Source: Gemmatimonas sp. (GTDB lineage: Bacteria; Gemmatimonadota; Gemmatimonadetes; Gemmatimonadales; Gemmatimonadaceae). From it: DNA of 39,370 bases. Below the pieces are notes generated by a model. It searched no databases, was not told where the DNA came from, and saw nothing but the letters and a program-made list of their open reading frames with translations. Numbering within the stretch: position 1 is the stretch's first letter; every line of letters starts with the position of its first letter. The DNA lies in NCBI GenBank assembly GCA_021154285.1, contig JAJKIV010000037.1, positions 1 to 39,370 of the forward strand, read 5' to 3'. Made by a program: the position numbers and the translations under genes. Of this stretch, positions 26,021-33,343 are shown piece after piece.

Positions 26021-27921
26021 GCGCAACGGGCGCCTGCGTTAGGCGGTGGGCAATCAGCGCCGCCCTGAGCACGGTCGGATGCCGCGACCAGGCCCCGCCC
26101 CACGCGCCGCCGCCACGATTCTCGATCGTCGACATCCACACGCACCTCGGCGGCGTGGAAACGTGGCCAGGGAAAAAGCCGAACTTCGACGAGCTGACGC
26201 GCACGATGAACGAGATGCACGTCGAGCTCATGGCGGACTTCAAGGCGCCCGACAATTCACTCCGGAACGGCGTTTTCGGGGAACGCGTGACTGAGCGGCT
26301 GGCACTCTACCCGGATACCGCGCGGTTCAAGCTGTTCGCCAACGTGCCCATCGACGATGCGAACAACGAGTTCGTCGCGGATCACCATCCCGACTATCCG
26401 ACCTGGGTGGCCGGCATTCTCGAGGATGCCATCCGGCGAGGCGCCTCGGGCCTCAAGATCAAGGACCAGGCGGGTGCCGGGAACGGGGTCGACTACTGGA
26501 CGCACGATCGCAGCGGCAATCTGGTGCCGTTCGACACATCCGCGTACGACCCGTTGTGGAGCACCGCCGAGCGGCTCGGGATTCCCGTGCTCGTGCACCT
26601 CGGCGGCGCCTACAAGGGCGAGCACCAGATGCCTAACGGCGGGAACCGCAACGTGCGCTGGGAGATTCTCATGCTCCAGCGCGAGCGCGTCCTGCGCAAA
26701 CACCCGCGTCTCCACCTGATCGCGGCGCATTGGGCCGGCGCCGCCGGCGACCGGCCGTATCTCGCCGAGCTGCTCGAGAAGTACCCGAACATGTATACGG
26801 AAGGCGGCGCGAACCAGCCGAAGGCGGAATTCGCCACGCTCGACTCCGCGGAAGCCGCTTTTTTCGTTCGGTACCAGAACCAGGTCATGTTCGGCACCGA
26901 CTACATGGAGAAGACGTTCGGCTGGCTCAAGTCGTATCGGCAGCGGCTCGACATGTTCCTGCCGTTCACCGAACGGTGGCCGCTTCCTGACAGCGTGATG
27001 GCGAAGTACTACCATGGCAACGCTCGTCGCCTGCTCGGCCGGTCTGACGCTAACCTAACGCCGATCGCACACCCCGGGTTCACGTCGACGCATGTCCTTG
27101 GGGACACGATCACGCTCGACGGAAGCGCGAGCTATGGCAGGCCCGGGAGCGCGCTTCAGTATCGTTGGCGACAGACCGACGGACCGCGCGCTCGATTGGT
27201 CGGCGAGACCAGCGCGACACCTCGGTTCGCCGCGATCGACATCGGCGACTACGTGTTCGAGCTCACGGTGATGAGCGACTCGGCTGCGAGCCGGGCAGGC
27301 ACGATTCGTGTCAACGTCGTGCCGCCGAGCGGCCAGTACGTCGAGGACAGTGGCCGCGCCGTCATCGAGGCCGAGCATTTCACGACTGCCATTCCTCGCA
27401 ACGGACAAGCCTGGACGGCGAGTCGTGAGCGCCCGGGATTCTCCGGCGACGGCTATGTCGTTGCCGGCCCGGAGCGCGGGACCGTCGTGGAGGCTGGCGA
27501 TTTTCAAACGAAGGCGCCCGAGCTCCGCTACACCATCTGGGTTCAGCACCCCGGCACGTACGTCGCCTACGCGCGAGGCATGGCGCCTGACAGTGCGCGT
27601 CGCAGCCTTCACTTCGGGCTCGACAACGAAGAAGTCCGCCTCGCGGATCGCGTCGGCCAGCTACCAGTGGGCCGCTGGGGGTGGGCTCGTGACGCCTTCG
27701 AGTGGGATGCGCAGTTCCAGATGACCGACACCACCCTCGCGGTGCTCAACATCGTGGACCCCGGCCCGCACGTGCTGAACGTCTGGATGCATCACGACGG
27801 CGTCATGCTCGACCGCATCATGCTGGTGCGAGCCCCGTTCGCGGAGGTGTCCAAGCCGTTGTTCGACCCCCGCAGCAGCGTCGGGCCGGCCGAGAGTCCC
27901 AGGCGAGGCGTCCCGCGTTAG
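26017..27921 (+). CDS. Lipoprotein with amidohydrolase, PKD-like and carbohydrate-binding-like domains
   Basis: 634 residues from ATG 26017, overlapping the flippase stop (ATGA). Short signal peptide ending STVGC with lipidated C22. Residues 35-335 are an amidohydrolase (metal-dependent TIM barrel): IVDIHTH metal motif, LVHLGG, LIAAHWAG, and MFGTDY with the catalytic Asp. Residues 348-430 form a PKD-like beta domain (ITLDGSAS, YRWRQTDGP, FELTVM). Residues 444-600 resemble CBM6/35 (VIEAEHFT, GYVVAGP, HVLNVWMHHDGVMLDRI). The likely role is cleavage or modification of a cell-surface glycan or its substituents in the periplasm or at the outer membrane. The CGTTAGGC word supplies its stop codon. 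The function is inferred from domains only. Confidence 0.8.
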   Translation: MSATGACVRRWAISAALSTVGCRDQAPPHAPPPRFSIVDIHTHLGGVETWPGKKPNFDELTRTMNEMHVELMADFKAPDNSLRNGVFGERVTERLALYPDTARFKLFANVPIDDANNEFVADHHPDYPTWVAGILEDAIRRGASGLKIKDQAGAGNGVDYWTHDRSGNLVPFDTSAYDPLWSTAERLGIPVLVHLGGAYKGEHQMPNGGNRNVRWEILMLQRERVLRKHPRLHLIAAHWAGAAGDRPYLAELLEKYPNMYTEGGANQPKAEFATLDSAEAAFFVRYQNQVMFGTDYMEKTFGWLKSYRQRLDMFLPFTERWPLPDSVMAKYYHGNARRLLGRSDANLTPIAHPGFTSTHVLGDTITLDGSASYGRPGSALQYRWRQTDGPRARLVGETSATPRFAAIDIGDYVFELTVMSDSAASRAGTIRVNVVPPSGQYVEDSGRAVIEAEHFTTAIPRNGQAWTASRERPGFSGDGYVVAGPERGTVVEAGDFQTKAPELRYTIWVQHPGTYVAYARGMAPDSARRSLHFGLDNEEVRLADRVGQLPVGRWGWARDAFEWDAQFQMTDTTLAVLNIVDPGPHVLNVWMHHDGVMLDRIMLVRAPFAEVSKPLFDPRSSVGPAESPRRGVPR

Positions 27922-27928
27922 GCCTCCC

Positions 27929-27949
27929 GGCCCAGCTCAGTACTGGGCC
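27929..27949. terminator. Hairpin between convergent operons
   Basis: GGCCCAG (27929-27935) pairs with CTGGGCC (27943-27949) around a 7-base loop. It lies between the amidohydrolase stop and the permease stop, which are only 15 bases apart, and overlaps the last permease codons. Only a short T run follows (GGTTTCCC), so it is a weak bidirectional terminator candidate. Confidence 0.4.
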
Positions 27950-28737
27950 AGGTTTCCCACTCGCCGCGCGTACCCGAGCGCGGCTCTGAACGCGACGACG
28001 CTCGCGGCGAGCGTCACGGCAGTGAACGCAAGCAGGATCGACACATCGCGCCACACCGCCGTGAGTGATCTCCCCTCCAGCAGTACGGGCCGCAGCGCCT
28101 TGAGCCCGTAGGTCAACGGCAGGAATGCGGAAATCGATTCGATCCAACCCGGAATGACGGTGGTCGGGTAATACACGCCCCCGAGAAACGTCGACGCGAG
28201 CATCACGATCTGTGGCAGTGGCCCGCGCGTCCGGAACGCAAGCACCATCGCGGCAGTGAGAATCGCGATCGGGAGGTGCGCGAGCACCACGAGCGCGATG
28301 ATCGGGATGCTTGCCCCGAGGCGCAGCCACGCGACGTGGGCACCGAGAAGTCCGGCGGCCACCAGCATCACGAAGCCGCGCAACAGTGAGAGCAGCACCT
28401 CGTACCCCGACAGCCCGGCGAGCAGCGCCGAGAGCGACGTCGGCGTGGCGAGCATCGCCTCGAGCGTTCCGGTCGACGTCGCCGTCTGGAGCCCGCTGGG
28501 AAGCGCGTTGACTGTCGACGACACGACGTTCAACGCAATCAGGCCGACGACCAGGAACGCGAAGTATTGGTCGCCCTGGCCTTTGATCACGTCCGCCATG
28601 GTCTTCTGGAGCGCGCCGCTGATGAAGAAGATCGGCACAACGCTCAGAATGAGTGATCCGAACGAGAACATGAAGCTCAGCTTGTAGCTGCTGGCCGCAA
28701 GCCAGTTCGAGCGGATGAGCGCCCAGGCTTTATGCAT
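27937..28737 (-). CDS. ABC-2 type transporter permease
   Basis: 266 residues with six predicted membrane helices and the ABC-2 permease pattern: amphipathic start MHKAWALIRSNW, TSTGTLEAMLATPTS in the cytoplasmic loop, and FLGGVYYPTTVIPGW before the last helices. ATG 28737 overlaps the ATPase stop by 8 bases, so the two are one exporter. It is the last gene of the lasso operon and is the best candidate for exporting the mature peptide, although ABC-2 systems also export glycans; lasso exporters are more often single-chain ABC proteins. Substrate is inferred from context. Confidence 0.9.
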   Translation of the reverse strand: MHKAWALIRSNWLAASSYKLSFMFSFGSLILSVVPIFFISGALQKTMADVIKGQGDQYFAFLVVGLIALNVVSSTVNALPSGLQTATSTGTLEAMLATPTSLSALLAGLSGYEVLLSLLRGFVMLVAAGLLGAHVAWLRLGASIPIIALVVLAHLPIAILTAAMVLAFRTRGPLPQIVMLASTFLGGVYYPTTVIPGWIESISAFLPLTYGLKALRPVLLEGRSLTAVWRDVSILLAFTAVTLAASVVAFRAALGYARRVGNLAQY

Positions 28738-29755
28738 TGGCGTGGCGTGCGAGCACGCGCTCGAGAAGGTCCGCGAGGGAAAGCTTCACCGGCTCACAGC
28801 GCGCGACGCTCACGCCGCGAAGTGAGAAAAACGCGATGGCCTCCGCGGCGCCGTCCAATCCTCCACGCAGGTCGCACTCGATCCTTGACCAACCTTCAGC
28901 ATCGGGCTCCGCCACCTTGACCTCCCGCATGACACCGCGCGCCGCGAGCGTATCGATCGCGGCTTGGTCTGCGGGCCGAATCCAGATCGCAAAGCGGTCT
29001 TCGCCGACCTCGCGCGCGAGCTCGGGCGTCGCGCCGGTGGCGACCAGCCGGCCGCGATGCAGCACGCCGACGCGGTCGCAGAGCTCGAACGCCTCTTCCG
29101 CGTTATGCGTCGCGAGCAGTACGGTGCATCCCTGTGCCAACGCGACGTCCTCGCGCAGGAATTGACGGAAGGACCGTGCCGAAATCGGGTCGAGACTTCG
29201 CGTCGGCTCGTCGAGCAAGAGCACGCTCGGGCGAGCGAGCAGCGTGCGCGCGACCAGGAGTCGCTGCTTCATGCCTGACGAGTACCCACTCACGAGGCGA
29301 TCCGCGGCCTCGACGAGATTTACCAGCGCGAGTAGCTCCTCAATGCGTCGCGTTGCTTGCGCGCCGCGGAGCCCGTGCAGCGCGGCAAAGAGGCGCATGT
29401 TCTCAAGGCCCGACAGGCGCCAGTGGAGACTTCGCTCGTCAGCAATGACCGGCGCGAGCAATTCGCGCACGTGACTCGGCTCCTTCGACACATCGTGGCC
29501 ACCGACGACGGCCGAACCCGAGTCCGGCGTGACGAGCGTCGCGAGAATCTTGAACAGCGTCGTCTTGCCCGCGCCGTTTTCTCCAAGCAGGCCGAAAAAC
29601 TCGCCCGCGCGTACCTCACACGACACGTCGGTCAGGGCGCGCACCGACTCGCGCGCCTTGCCGCTGAACATGGCGCGCCAGCCGCGCTGCTTCGGGAATG
29701 ACTTCGTGAGCCCACGCAGTACGACAGCAGGGCTACTCGAGACGGCAGGCGTCAC
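28730..29755 (-). CDS. ABC transporter ATPase
   Basis: 341 residues from GTG 29755, chosen because it overlaps the upstream stop in a GTGA junction; an ATG nine codons earlier is also in frame. Walker A GENGAGKTT, signature YSSGMKQRL and Walker B VLLLDEPT are intact, and the LFKILATL and ERSLHWRLSG segments are typical of ABC-2 drug/polysaccharide exporters. About 90 residues follow the nucleotide-binding core (CDRVGVLHRGRLVATG and a C-terminal extension). It pairs with the next gene, the permease. Confidence 0.94.
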   Translation of the reverse strand: MTPAVSSSPAVVLRGLTKSFPKQRGWRAMFSGKARESVRALTDVSCEVRAGEFFGLLGENGAGKTTLFKILATLVTPDSGSAVVGGHDVSKEPSHVRELLAPVIADERSLHWRLSGLENMRLFAALHGLRGAQATRRIEELLALVNLVEAADRLVSGYSSGMKQRLLVARTLLARPSVLLLDEPTRSLDPISARSFRQFLREDVALAQGCTVLLATHNAEEAFELCDRVGVLHRGRLVATGATPELAREVGEDRFAIWIRPADQAAIDTLAARGVMREVKVAEPDAEGWSRIECDLRGGLDGAAEAIAFFSLRGVSVARCEPVKLSLADLLERVLARHANA

Positions 29756-30765
29756 GTACGCAGTTGCGCCGGTTGGCGCCATGGTCGAATGCTCGATAAC
29801 GATGCGGCGTCAGAGGGTCGCGCCGCCGAATGCCACGTGCGGATCTGCTCCACGACTTGAGGCAACTTGGTAAAGTCCCGGGCGACGTGCAGCCGGTATA
29901 CCGGGACGGTGCGAACGATGTCGGTGGCGCGAAGAAAGATCTGCATGGAGTCCGATCCGCTGATCGCCGTGCCGGCGCGCTGATGCCGGAGGAGTGTTCC
30001 GACGGCGTCCGTGCCTTTCACCCGGATGCGCTCCGCGGGGGGGACGTTAGGCCCGGCCGGCACCGGCGCCAGCTCGTAGATCGCCGACACCGGCAGGCGG
30101 CGCATCTCGACCTGTTCTCGAGGAAGCTCGTTCACGTGGTACTTGTTCGTCACGGGGTGCGTCTGTCCGCTCGCGTAACGGAGGTGCGACGCGGAGTCAT
30201 GGAGAAGACGCACAGCAGGCATGGAGGGCCACGCCATGACGGGATCGCGGGGGTCGACCGGCAGCATATCGTCGGTAATCAACGTGGCGCCGGCGGCACA
30301 GAGCGCGGTCGCCAGTGTCGACTTGCCGGAGCCCTTGTTGGCGAGAAACCCGACGGCCGTGCCATCCACGGCGACGGCACTGCCGTGCAGGCAGAGCAGG
30401 CCTTGCAGGTGCAGGGCGACCGAGAACACGCCGCCTAACAGGTCGGCGCGAACCAGCTCCATGGCGGACGCCGAGCCGGGCGTCCAACCGATGGTGCGAC
30501 CGCGCTGCGTGATGTCGAACGTGCCGGTGTCGTCGAACTCAAGCCGGAATCCGTCACTCAGCTTGCTGCATCGAACACGGATGGTCGCGTCGACGCGATC
30601 GTCACCGAGATAGACACCGCCGGTGGGCGGTTCCGCGGCCCGCTCGAAGACCCAGTCGGCCGTGCTACTCTCGATCGGCGGAAGCTCGGGAAGCGGGAAC
30701 TCCGAGCGAAGACACCCGCCAAAGATGGCGTAGTCTCGCGCGGGGGAGACGCTTGGGACAGCCAC
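29752..30765 (-). CDS. HPr-kinase-like protein of the lasso peptide locus (putative peptide kinase)
   Basis: 337 residues from GTG 30765. The C-terminal half is an HPr-kinase-like P-loop domain: LHGSAV (H127), Walker A NKGSGKST (143-150), and DD (165-166) that bind Mg-nucleotide. The N-terminal 110 residues are variable. In lasso clusters of the paeninodin/pseudomycoidin type such a kinase phosphorylates the C-terminal Ser of the precursor; here the precursor ends in Tyr-Ser-Ala. It is separated from the precursor by an 83-base spacer with a hairpin (30805-30832) and is followed by the exporter genes. Activity on this precursor is inferred, not shown. Confidence 0.85.
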   Translation of the reverse strand: MAVPSVSPARDYAIFGGCLRSEFPLPELPPIESSTADWVFERAAEPPTGGVYLGDDRVDATIRVRCSKLSDGFRLEFDDTGTFDITQRGRTIGWTPGSASAMELVRADLLGGVFSVALHLQGLLCLHGSAVAVDGTAVGFLANKGSGKSTLATALCAAGATLITDDMLPVDPRDPVMAWPSMPAVRLLHDSASHLRYASGQTHPVTNKYHVNELPREQVEMRRLPVSAIYELAPVPAGPNVPPAERIRVKGTDAVGTLLRHQRAGTAISGSDSMQIFLRATDIVRTVPVYRLHVARDFTKLPQVVEQIRTWHSAARPSDAASLSSIRPWRQPAQLRT

Positions 30766-30804
30766 GATTTTGTGAAGAGGGGCCCTGCGGGGGGATAAAG
30801 TGCC

Positions 30805-30832
30805 GACGGGGGAGGCTTTCGCCTCCCCCGTC
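30805..30832 (-). terminator. Hairpin between lasso precursor and kinase genes (attenuator-like)
   Basis: A 12-base perfect stem GACGGGGGAGGC (30805-30816) with GCCTCCCCCGTC (30821-30832) and a 4-base loop. On the minus strand it is followed by GGCACTTTATCC, which has few T residues, so termination is probably partial. Such a hairpin after a RiPP precursor often lets the precursor be made in excess over the downstream enzymes. Confidence 0.7.
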
Positions 30833-30848
30833 AGCAGAGCGGTCGCCG

Positions 30849-30962
30849 TTACGCCGAATACCGGTGATACGGATTCGCGCCGTCACCGGCTTCGACCATG
30901 CCGCCGGCGAGGGTAACCTCGCGGAACGTGCCCAAACGCTCCAGCTTCGGTGCCTGGTACAT
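30849..30962 (-). CDS. Lasso peptide precursor (37 residues)
   Basis: Start ATG 30962 is chosen because GGGAGGG lies just upstream (30967-30973) and the leader consensus begins right there. The leader is MYQAPKLERLGTFREVTL (1-18). It fits YxxPxLxxxGxFxxxT of lasso leaders, with the conserved Thr at position -2 (T17). Predicted core, AGGMVEAGDGANPYHRYSA, has 19 residues. With Ala1 as N-terminus, a macrolactam to Asp9 gives a 9-residue ring. The alternative acceptor Glu6 would give an unusually small ring. Ser18 could be the target of the kinase. The gene follows the cyclase after 113 bases. A 76-codon frame starting GTG 31079 in the same frame is rejected. The call rests on leader plus neighbours. 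Confidence 0.82.
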   Translation of the reverse strand: MYQAPKLERLGTFREVTLAGGMVEAGDGANPYHRYSA

Positions 30963-31075
30963 CCAACCCTCCCATGAGAGGTGGTTTTCCGGGAATTCCC
31001 GGCAAATTACGGCCGGCATGGCCGTAGCTGCAAGCCTGCGGCAGTGCCGTACGTGGATTATCACGTCGGCATACC
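30963..31075 (-). other. Structured spacer between lasso cyclase and precursor
   Basis: Contains a 14-base perfect palindrome CCGGGAATTCCCGG (30989-31002) and a hairpin with 7-base arms TACGGCC (31008-31014) and GGCCGTA (31020-31026). Both precede the precursor ribosome-binding site in the transcript, suggesting translational or processing control rather than coding. Confidence 0.5.
30967..30973 (-). promoter_or_regulatory. Strong ribosome-binding site of the lasso precursor
   Basis: GGGAGGG on the minus strand, four bases before ATG 30962. This is the strongest Shine-Dalgarno sequence I noticed in the window and decides the precursor start. Confidence 0.75.
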
Positions 31076-33007
31076 TCACTGCACAAACCCTACCGCTGGC
31101 ACTTTGATCTTTTCTGCATGCGCGCCGGTCGATGCGACCGACGTCACATCACGGGCGCGGAGCCACATTTCGGTCAGAAAGGCCACGTACAAATACGCAC
31201 CGCCACCCCCTCCACCACCCTTGTATTCACGCCACGCGTGTTGCATCGCCGCACCATCGACGATCCCACGATCCGCCAAGATCGACTGCGAGAATACGTC
31301 GGTTACCACACCATCCGGGTCACCGCGGAACGACCGCGCGAAGTAGCCGGTGAGTACCCCCGTTTTCCCCGTGCGCGGCGCCAGGACGCTGGGCGGCAGG
31401 AGCGTCCGCGCCGAGCCGCGCAACAGATGCTTCACCGCGCCACCAGAGGCGCGCTCACGGCGCGGTCGCCGAAGGGCAAACTGCACGACGCGCTGGTCGA
31501 GCAGCGGCGCACGAAGCTCGATGCCCTGCTCCAGCGCCATCCCCGAGAGTCCGGCGAGCACCCGCGGAATCGTTGGATTCCCCAATGATCGCCGAGTCTC
31601 GCCTGACGCGTGTCCGCCCGTCTCGAGCGCCGTCTGCGCCTCCAGCTGGCGCTCTACGAGCGAGTTCCGCGCCACGAAGCCCGCGTCCAACCACGCCGGT
31701 AACGCGATGCTCGGAGTCTCCCTGCCGCGTGCTCGGCGCACGCGGGCGGCGAGCGCGGGACGCGCCACGGTGTGCCACAGTTCCCGCACCCCCGAACCGT
31801 CGAACGCGCGCCACTCGCGACGCAGCTCGCGCCACCGACCATTGCTGAATAGATCACGGAGAAACACCGTCGAGACGGCGAATAGCTGATCGCCCCCATC
31901 GCCGTACAGCACGACGCGCGACCCCTGCTGGGCCGTTGCGCCTAACAAGGCACGCAGCCAGTTCTCGAATGCATGCTGGAACGGAACGTCCGCGCGGGCA
32001 GCGTGCTCGCGGACGTTCGCCAGCATCGGGATGTCGTCGATCGACACCCACGTCGCGCGCGTTGACCAGAAGCCCGTGATCTCCTCGATCAGCTCATCTT
32101 CTCGTCCCGGGTCCCCGGGCGGATAGCTGCACGACACGGGGACGAGCCGGCTGAACCCGCGGCGCTCGAGCGCTGCGTTCCCGACGCCGAACATGACCGG
32201 CGAGTCGTAGCCGCCGCTCAACCAGATCGTGGTCGGACCAGACACCGCACGCCGTTCGATGATTGCGTTCCCAAGGAGATCACGCAGCTCTTCACTCGCG
32301 GCGTCGAACGACTCGCCCGAATCGACGTCAGCCACCTCGAGGTTCCAGTGTTTGGTGACGCGCAGCGCGCTCGAGCCCTCTCGCACGAGCGCTTCCGCCG
32401 CCGGCAGCGCGCGCACGGCGACATAGGGCGTGCGCTCGTGACCGGCGAGACTGAAGCCGACGATCTCCGCGAGCGCGACGTCGTCGAACTCGCGAGAGCA
32501 CGCAGGGTGCGCGACGATCGCGCTCACCTGCGACGACACGATCAGTCCGCTGCCGATCTCCGCGTAATACAGGGGTCGCCGCCCCATGAAGTCGCGGGCC
32601 GCGAACGTCCGATGTCGGGCACGGTCGCGAAGGACGAACGCATAGTCGCCCTCGATGTGCCGCGTACAGTCCGTGCCCCACGCCCGGTAAGCGGCGGCGA
32701 TGAGATGCGCGGGCGTCCGACCGGCGGGCTTGACGCTGGCACCGGCGAGCGCGCGCACGAGGTCACCGCGATAATAGAGCGTCGCGTCAGCGGCAACGGT
32801 GATGTCTCCATCGTGCACGATGAGCGCGGACCCCGAGAACTCATCCGCCAGCTCCCAGTCGAACCGCGCGACCGCCATCACCGACTCGCTGTTACGCCAC
32901 ACGGCATAGCGATCGCCGCGCGACGATAGCATCGCCATCGGTCGGACGAGGCCTGACTCCGCGAGCAGGCGCCGAGAAGGGTCGATCACCGCGAGGAAAC
33001 CACTCAT
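31076..33007 (-). CDS. Lasso peptide cyclase (asparagine-synthetase homologue)
   Basis: 643 residues, in the usual range. The N-terminal glutaminase-like domain (1-200) begins MSGFLAVI: the Cys2 nucleophile of true asparagine synthetases is replaced by Ser, as expected when no glutamine is used. The AMP-forming domain has the PP-loop LSGGYDS (about 263-269) and LYGDGGDQLF. It would adenylate the ring Asp and close the macrolactam on the N-terminal amine of the core. An unusual run of seven Gly (codons 31199-31219) follows YK near the C-terminus. The directly following precursor gene, kinase and exporter support lasso synthesis over amino acid metabolism. Confidence 0.87.
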   Translation of the reverse strand: MSGFLAVIDPSRRLLAESGLVRPMAMLSSRGDRYAVWRNSESVMAVARFDWELADEFSGSALIVHDGDITVAADATLYYRGDLVRALAGASVKPAGRTPAHLIAAAYRAWGTDCTRHIEGDYAFVLRDRARHRTFAARDFMGRRPLYYAEIGSGLIVSSQVSAIVAHPACSREFDDVALAEIVGFSLAGHERTPYVAVRALPAAEALVREGSSALRVTKHWNLEVADVDSGESFDAASEELRDLLGNAIIERRAVSGPTTIWLSGGYDSPVMFGVGNAALERRGFSRLVPVSCSYPPGDPGREDELIEEITGFWSTRATWVSIDDIPMLANVREHAARADVPFQHAFENWLRALLGATAQQGSRVVLYGDGGDQLFAVSTVFLRDLFSNGRWRELRREWRAFDGSGVRELWHTVARPALAARVRRARGRETPSIALPAWLDAGFVARNSLVERQLEAQTALETGGHASGETRRSLGNPTIPRVLAGLSGMALEQGIELRAPLLDQRVVQFALRRPRRERASGGAVKHLLRGSARTLLPPSVLAPRTGKTGVLTGYFARSFRGDPDGVVTDVFSQSILADRGIVDGAAMQHAWREYKGGGGGGGAYLYVAFLTEMWLRARDVTSVASTGAHAEKIKVPAVGFVQ

Positions 33008-33343
33008 CGACTAGAGTGTGGTACCACGCGCGAGACGCGAAACGGGACGATGCATTTCAGCCAAACGATGGGCAAACGTATTGAGCGGACTGCGACCTGG
33101 ACCGTGTGATTTTTGTTTTGCACCGTACATGCCGCGCCGTATCGCTCGAGGCGAGCTGCGGTTGCCTCTTAACTCGTCGTGTCGCTGCGGGTTACAGTGT
33201 AGGCTACGGTAAATGGTGCACCGTCGGCGCGCGAGAGTGGCGTGCCGTCGACACAACCGTGGACGCGGCGCCATACGACGCGGAGCGACCGAAAAACGCC
33301 AGCGGCAGAGCCCGCGCGGGAGTGCGCCGCCCGATCGAAAATG
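33008..33343. other. Promoter region of the lasso cyclase/precursor genes
   Basis: 336 bases with no gene; in particular no RRE-like or peptidase-like frame. It holds a sigma-54-like promoter on the minus strand (33119-33134) and an AT-richer tract (33060-33190) that differs from the coding DNA on both sides. It separates the lasso core genes from the nucleotidyltransferase and methyltransferase genes. Confidence 0.6.
33119..33134 (-). promoter_or_regulatory. Sigma-54 (-24/-12) promoter candidate for the lasso operon
   Basis: Read on the minus strand the site is CGGCATGTACGGTGCA. GG and GC have exact 10-base spacing and 9 of 12 defined positions match TGGCACGNNNNTTGCW. The expected transcript starts near 33107, about 100 bases before the cyclase ATG. 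The window's own NtrC-type regulator (2263-3801) is a candidate activator, but I see no copy of the GTGxATCACATC repeat here. Confidence 0.5.

Noticed and set aside
30849..31079. A 76-residue version of the lasso precursor starting at GTG 31079, overlapping the cyclase stop by GTGA.
   Set aside because: The extra 39 residues cover two hairpins, contain no leader feature, and a strong GGGAGGG site stands right before ATG 30962, where the leader consensus begins.
31076..33007. Calling the cyclase gene an ordinary asparagine synthetase (asnB).
   Set aside because: Cys2 is absent (Ser), and the gene is coupled to a lasso-type precursor, a kinase and an exporter.
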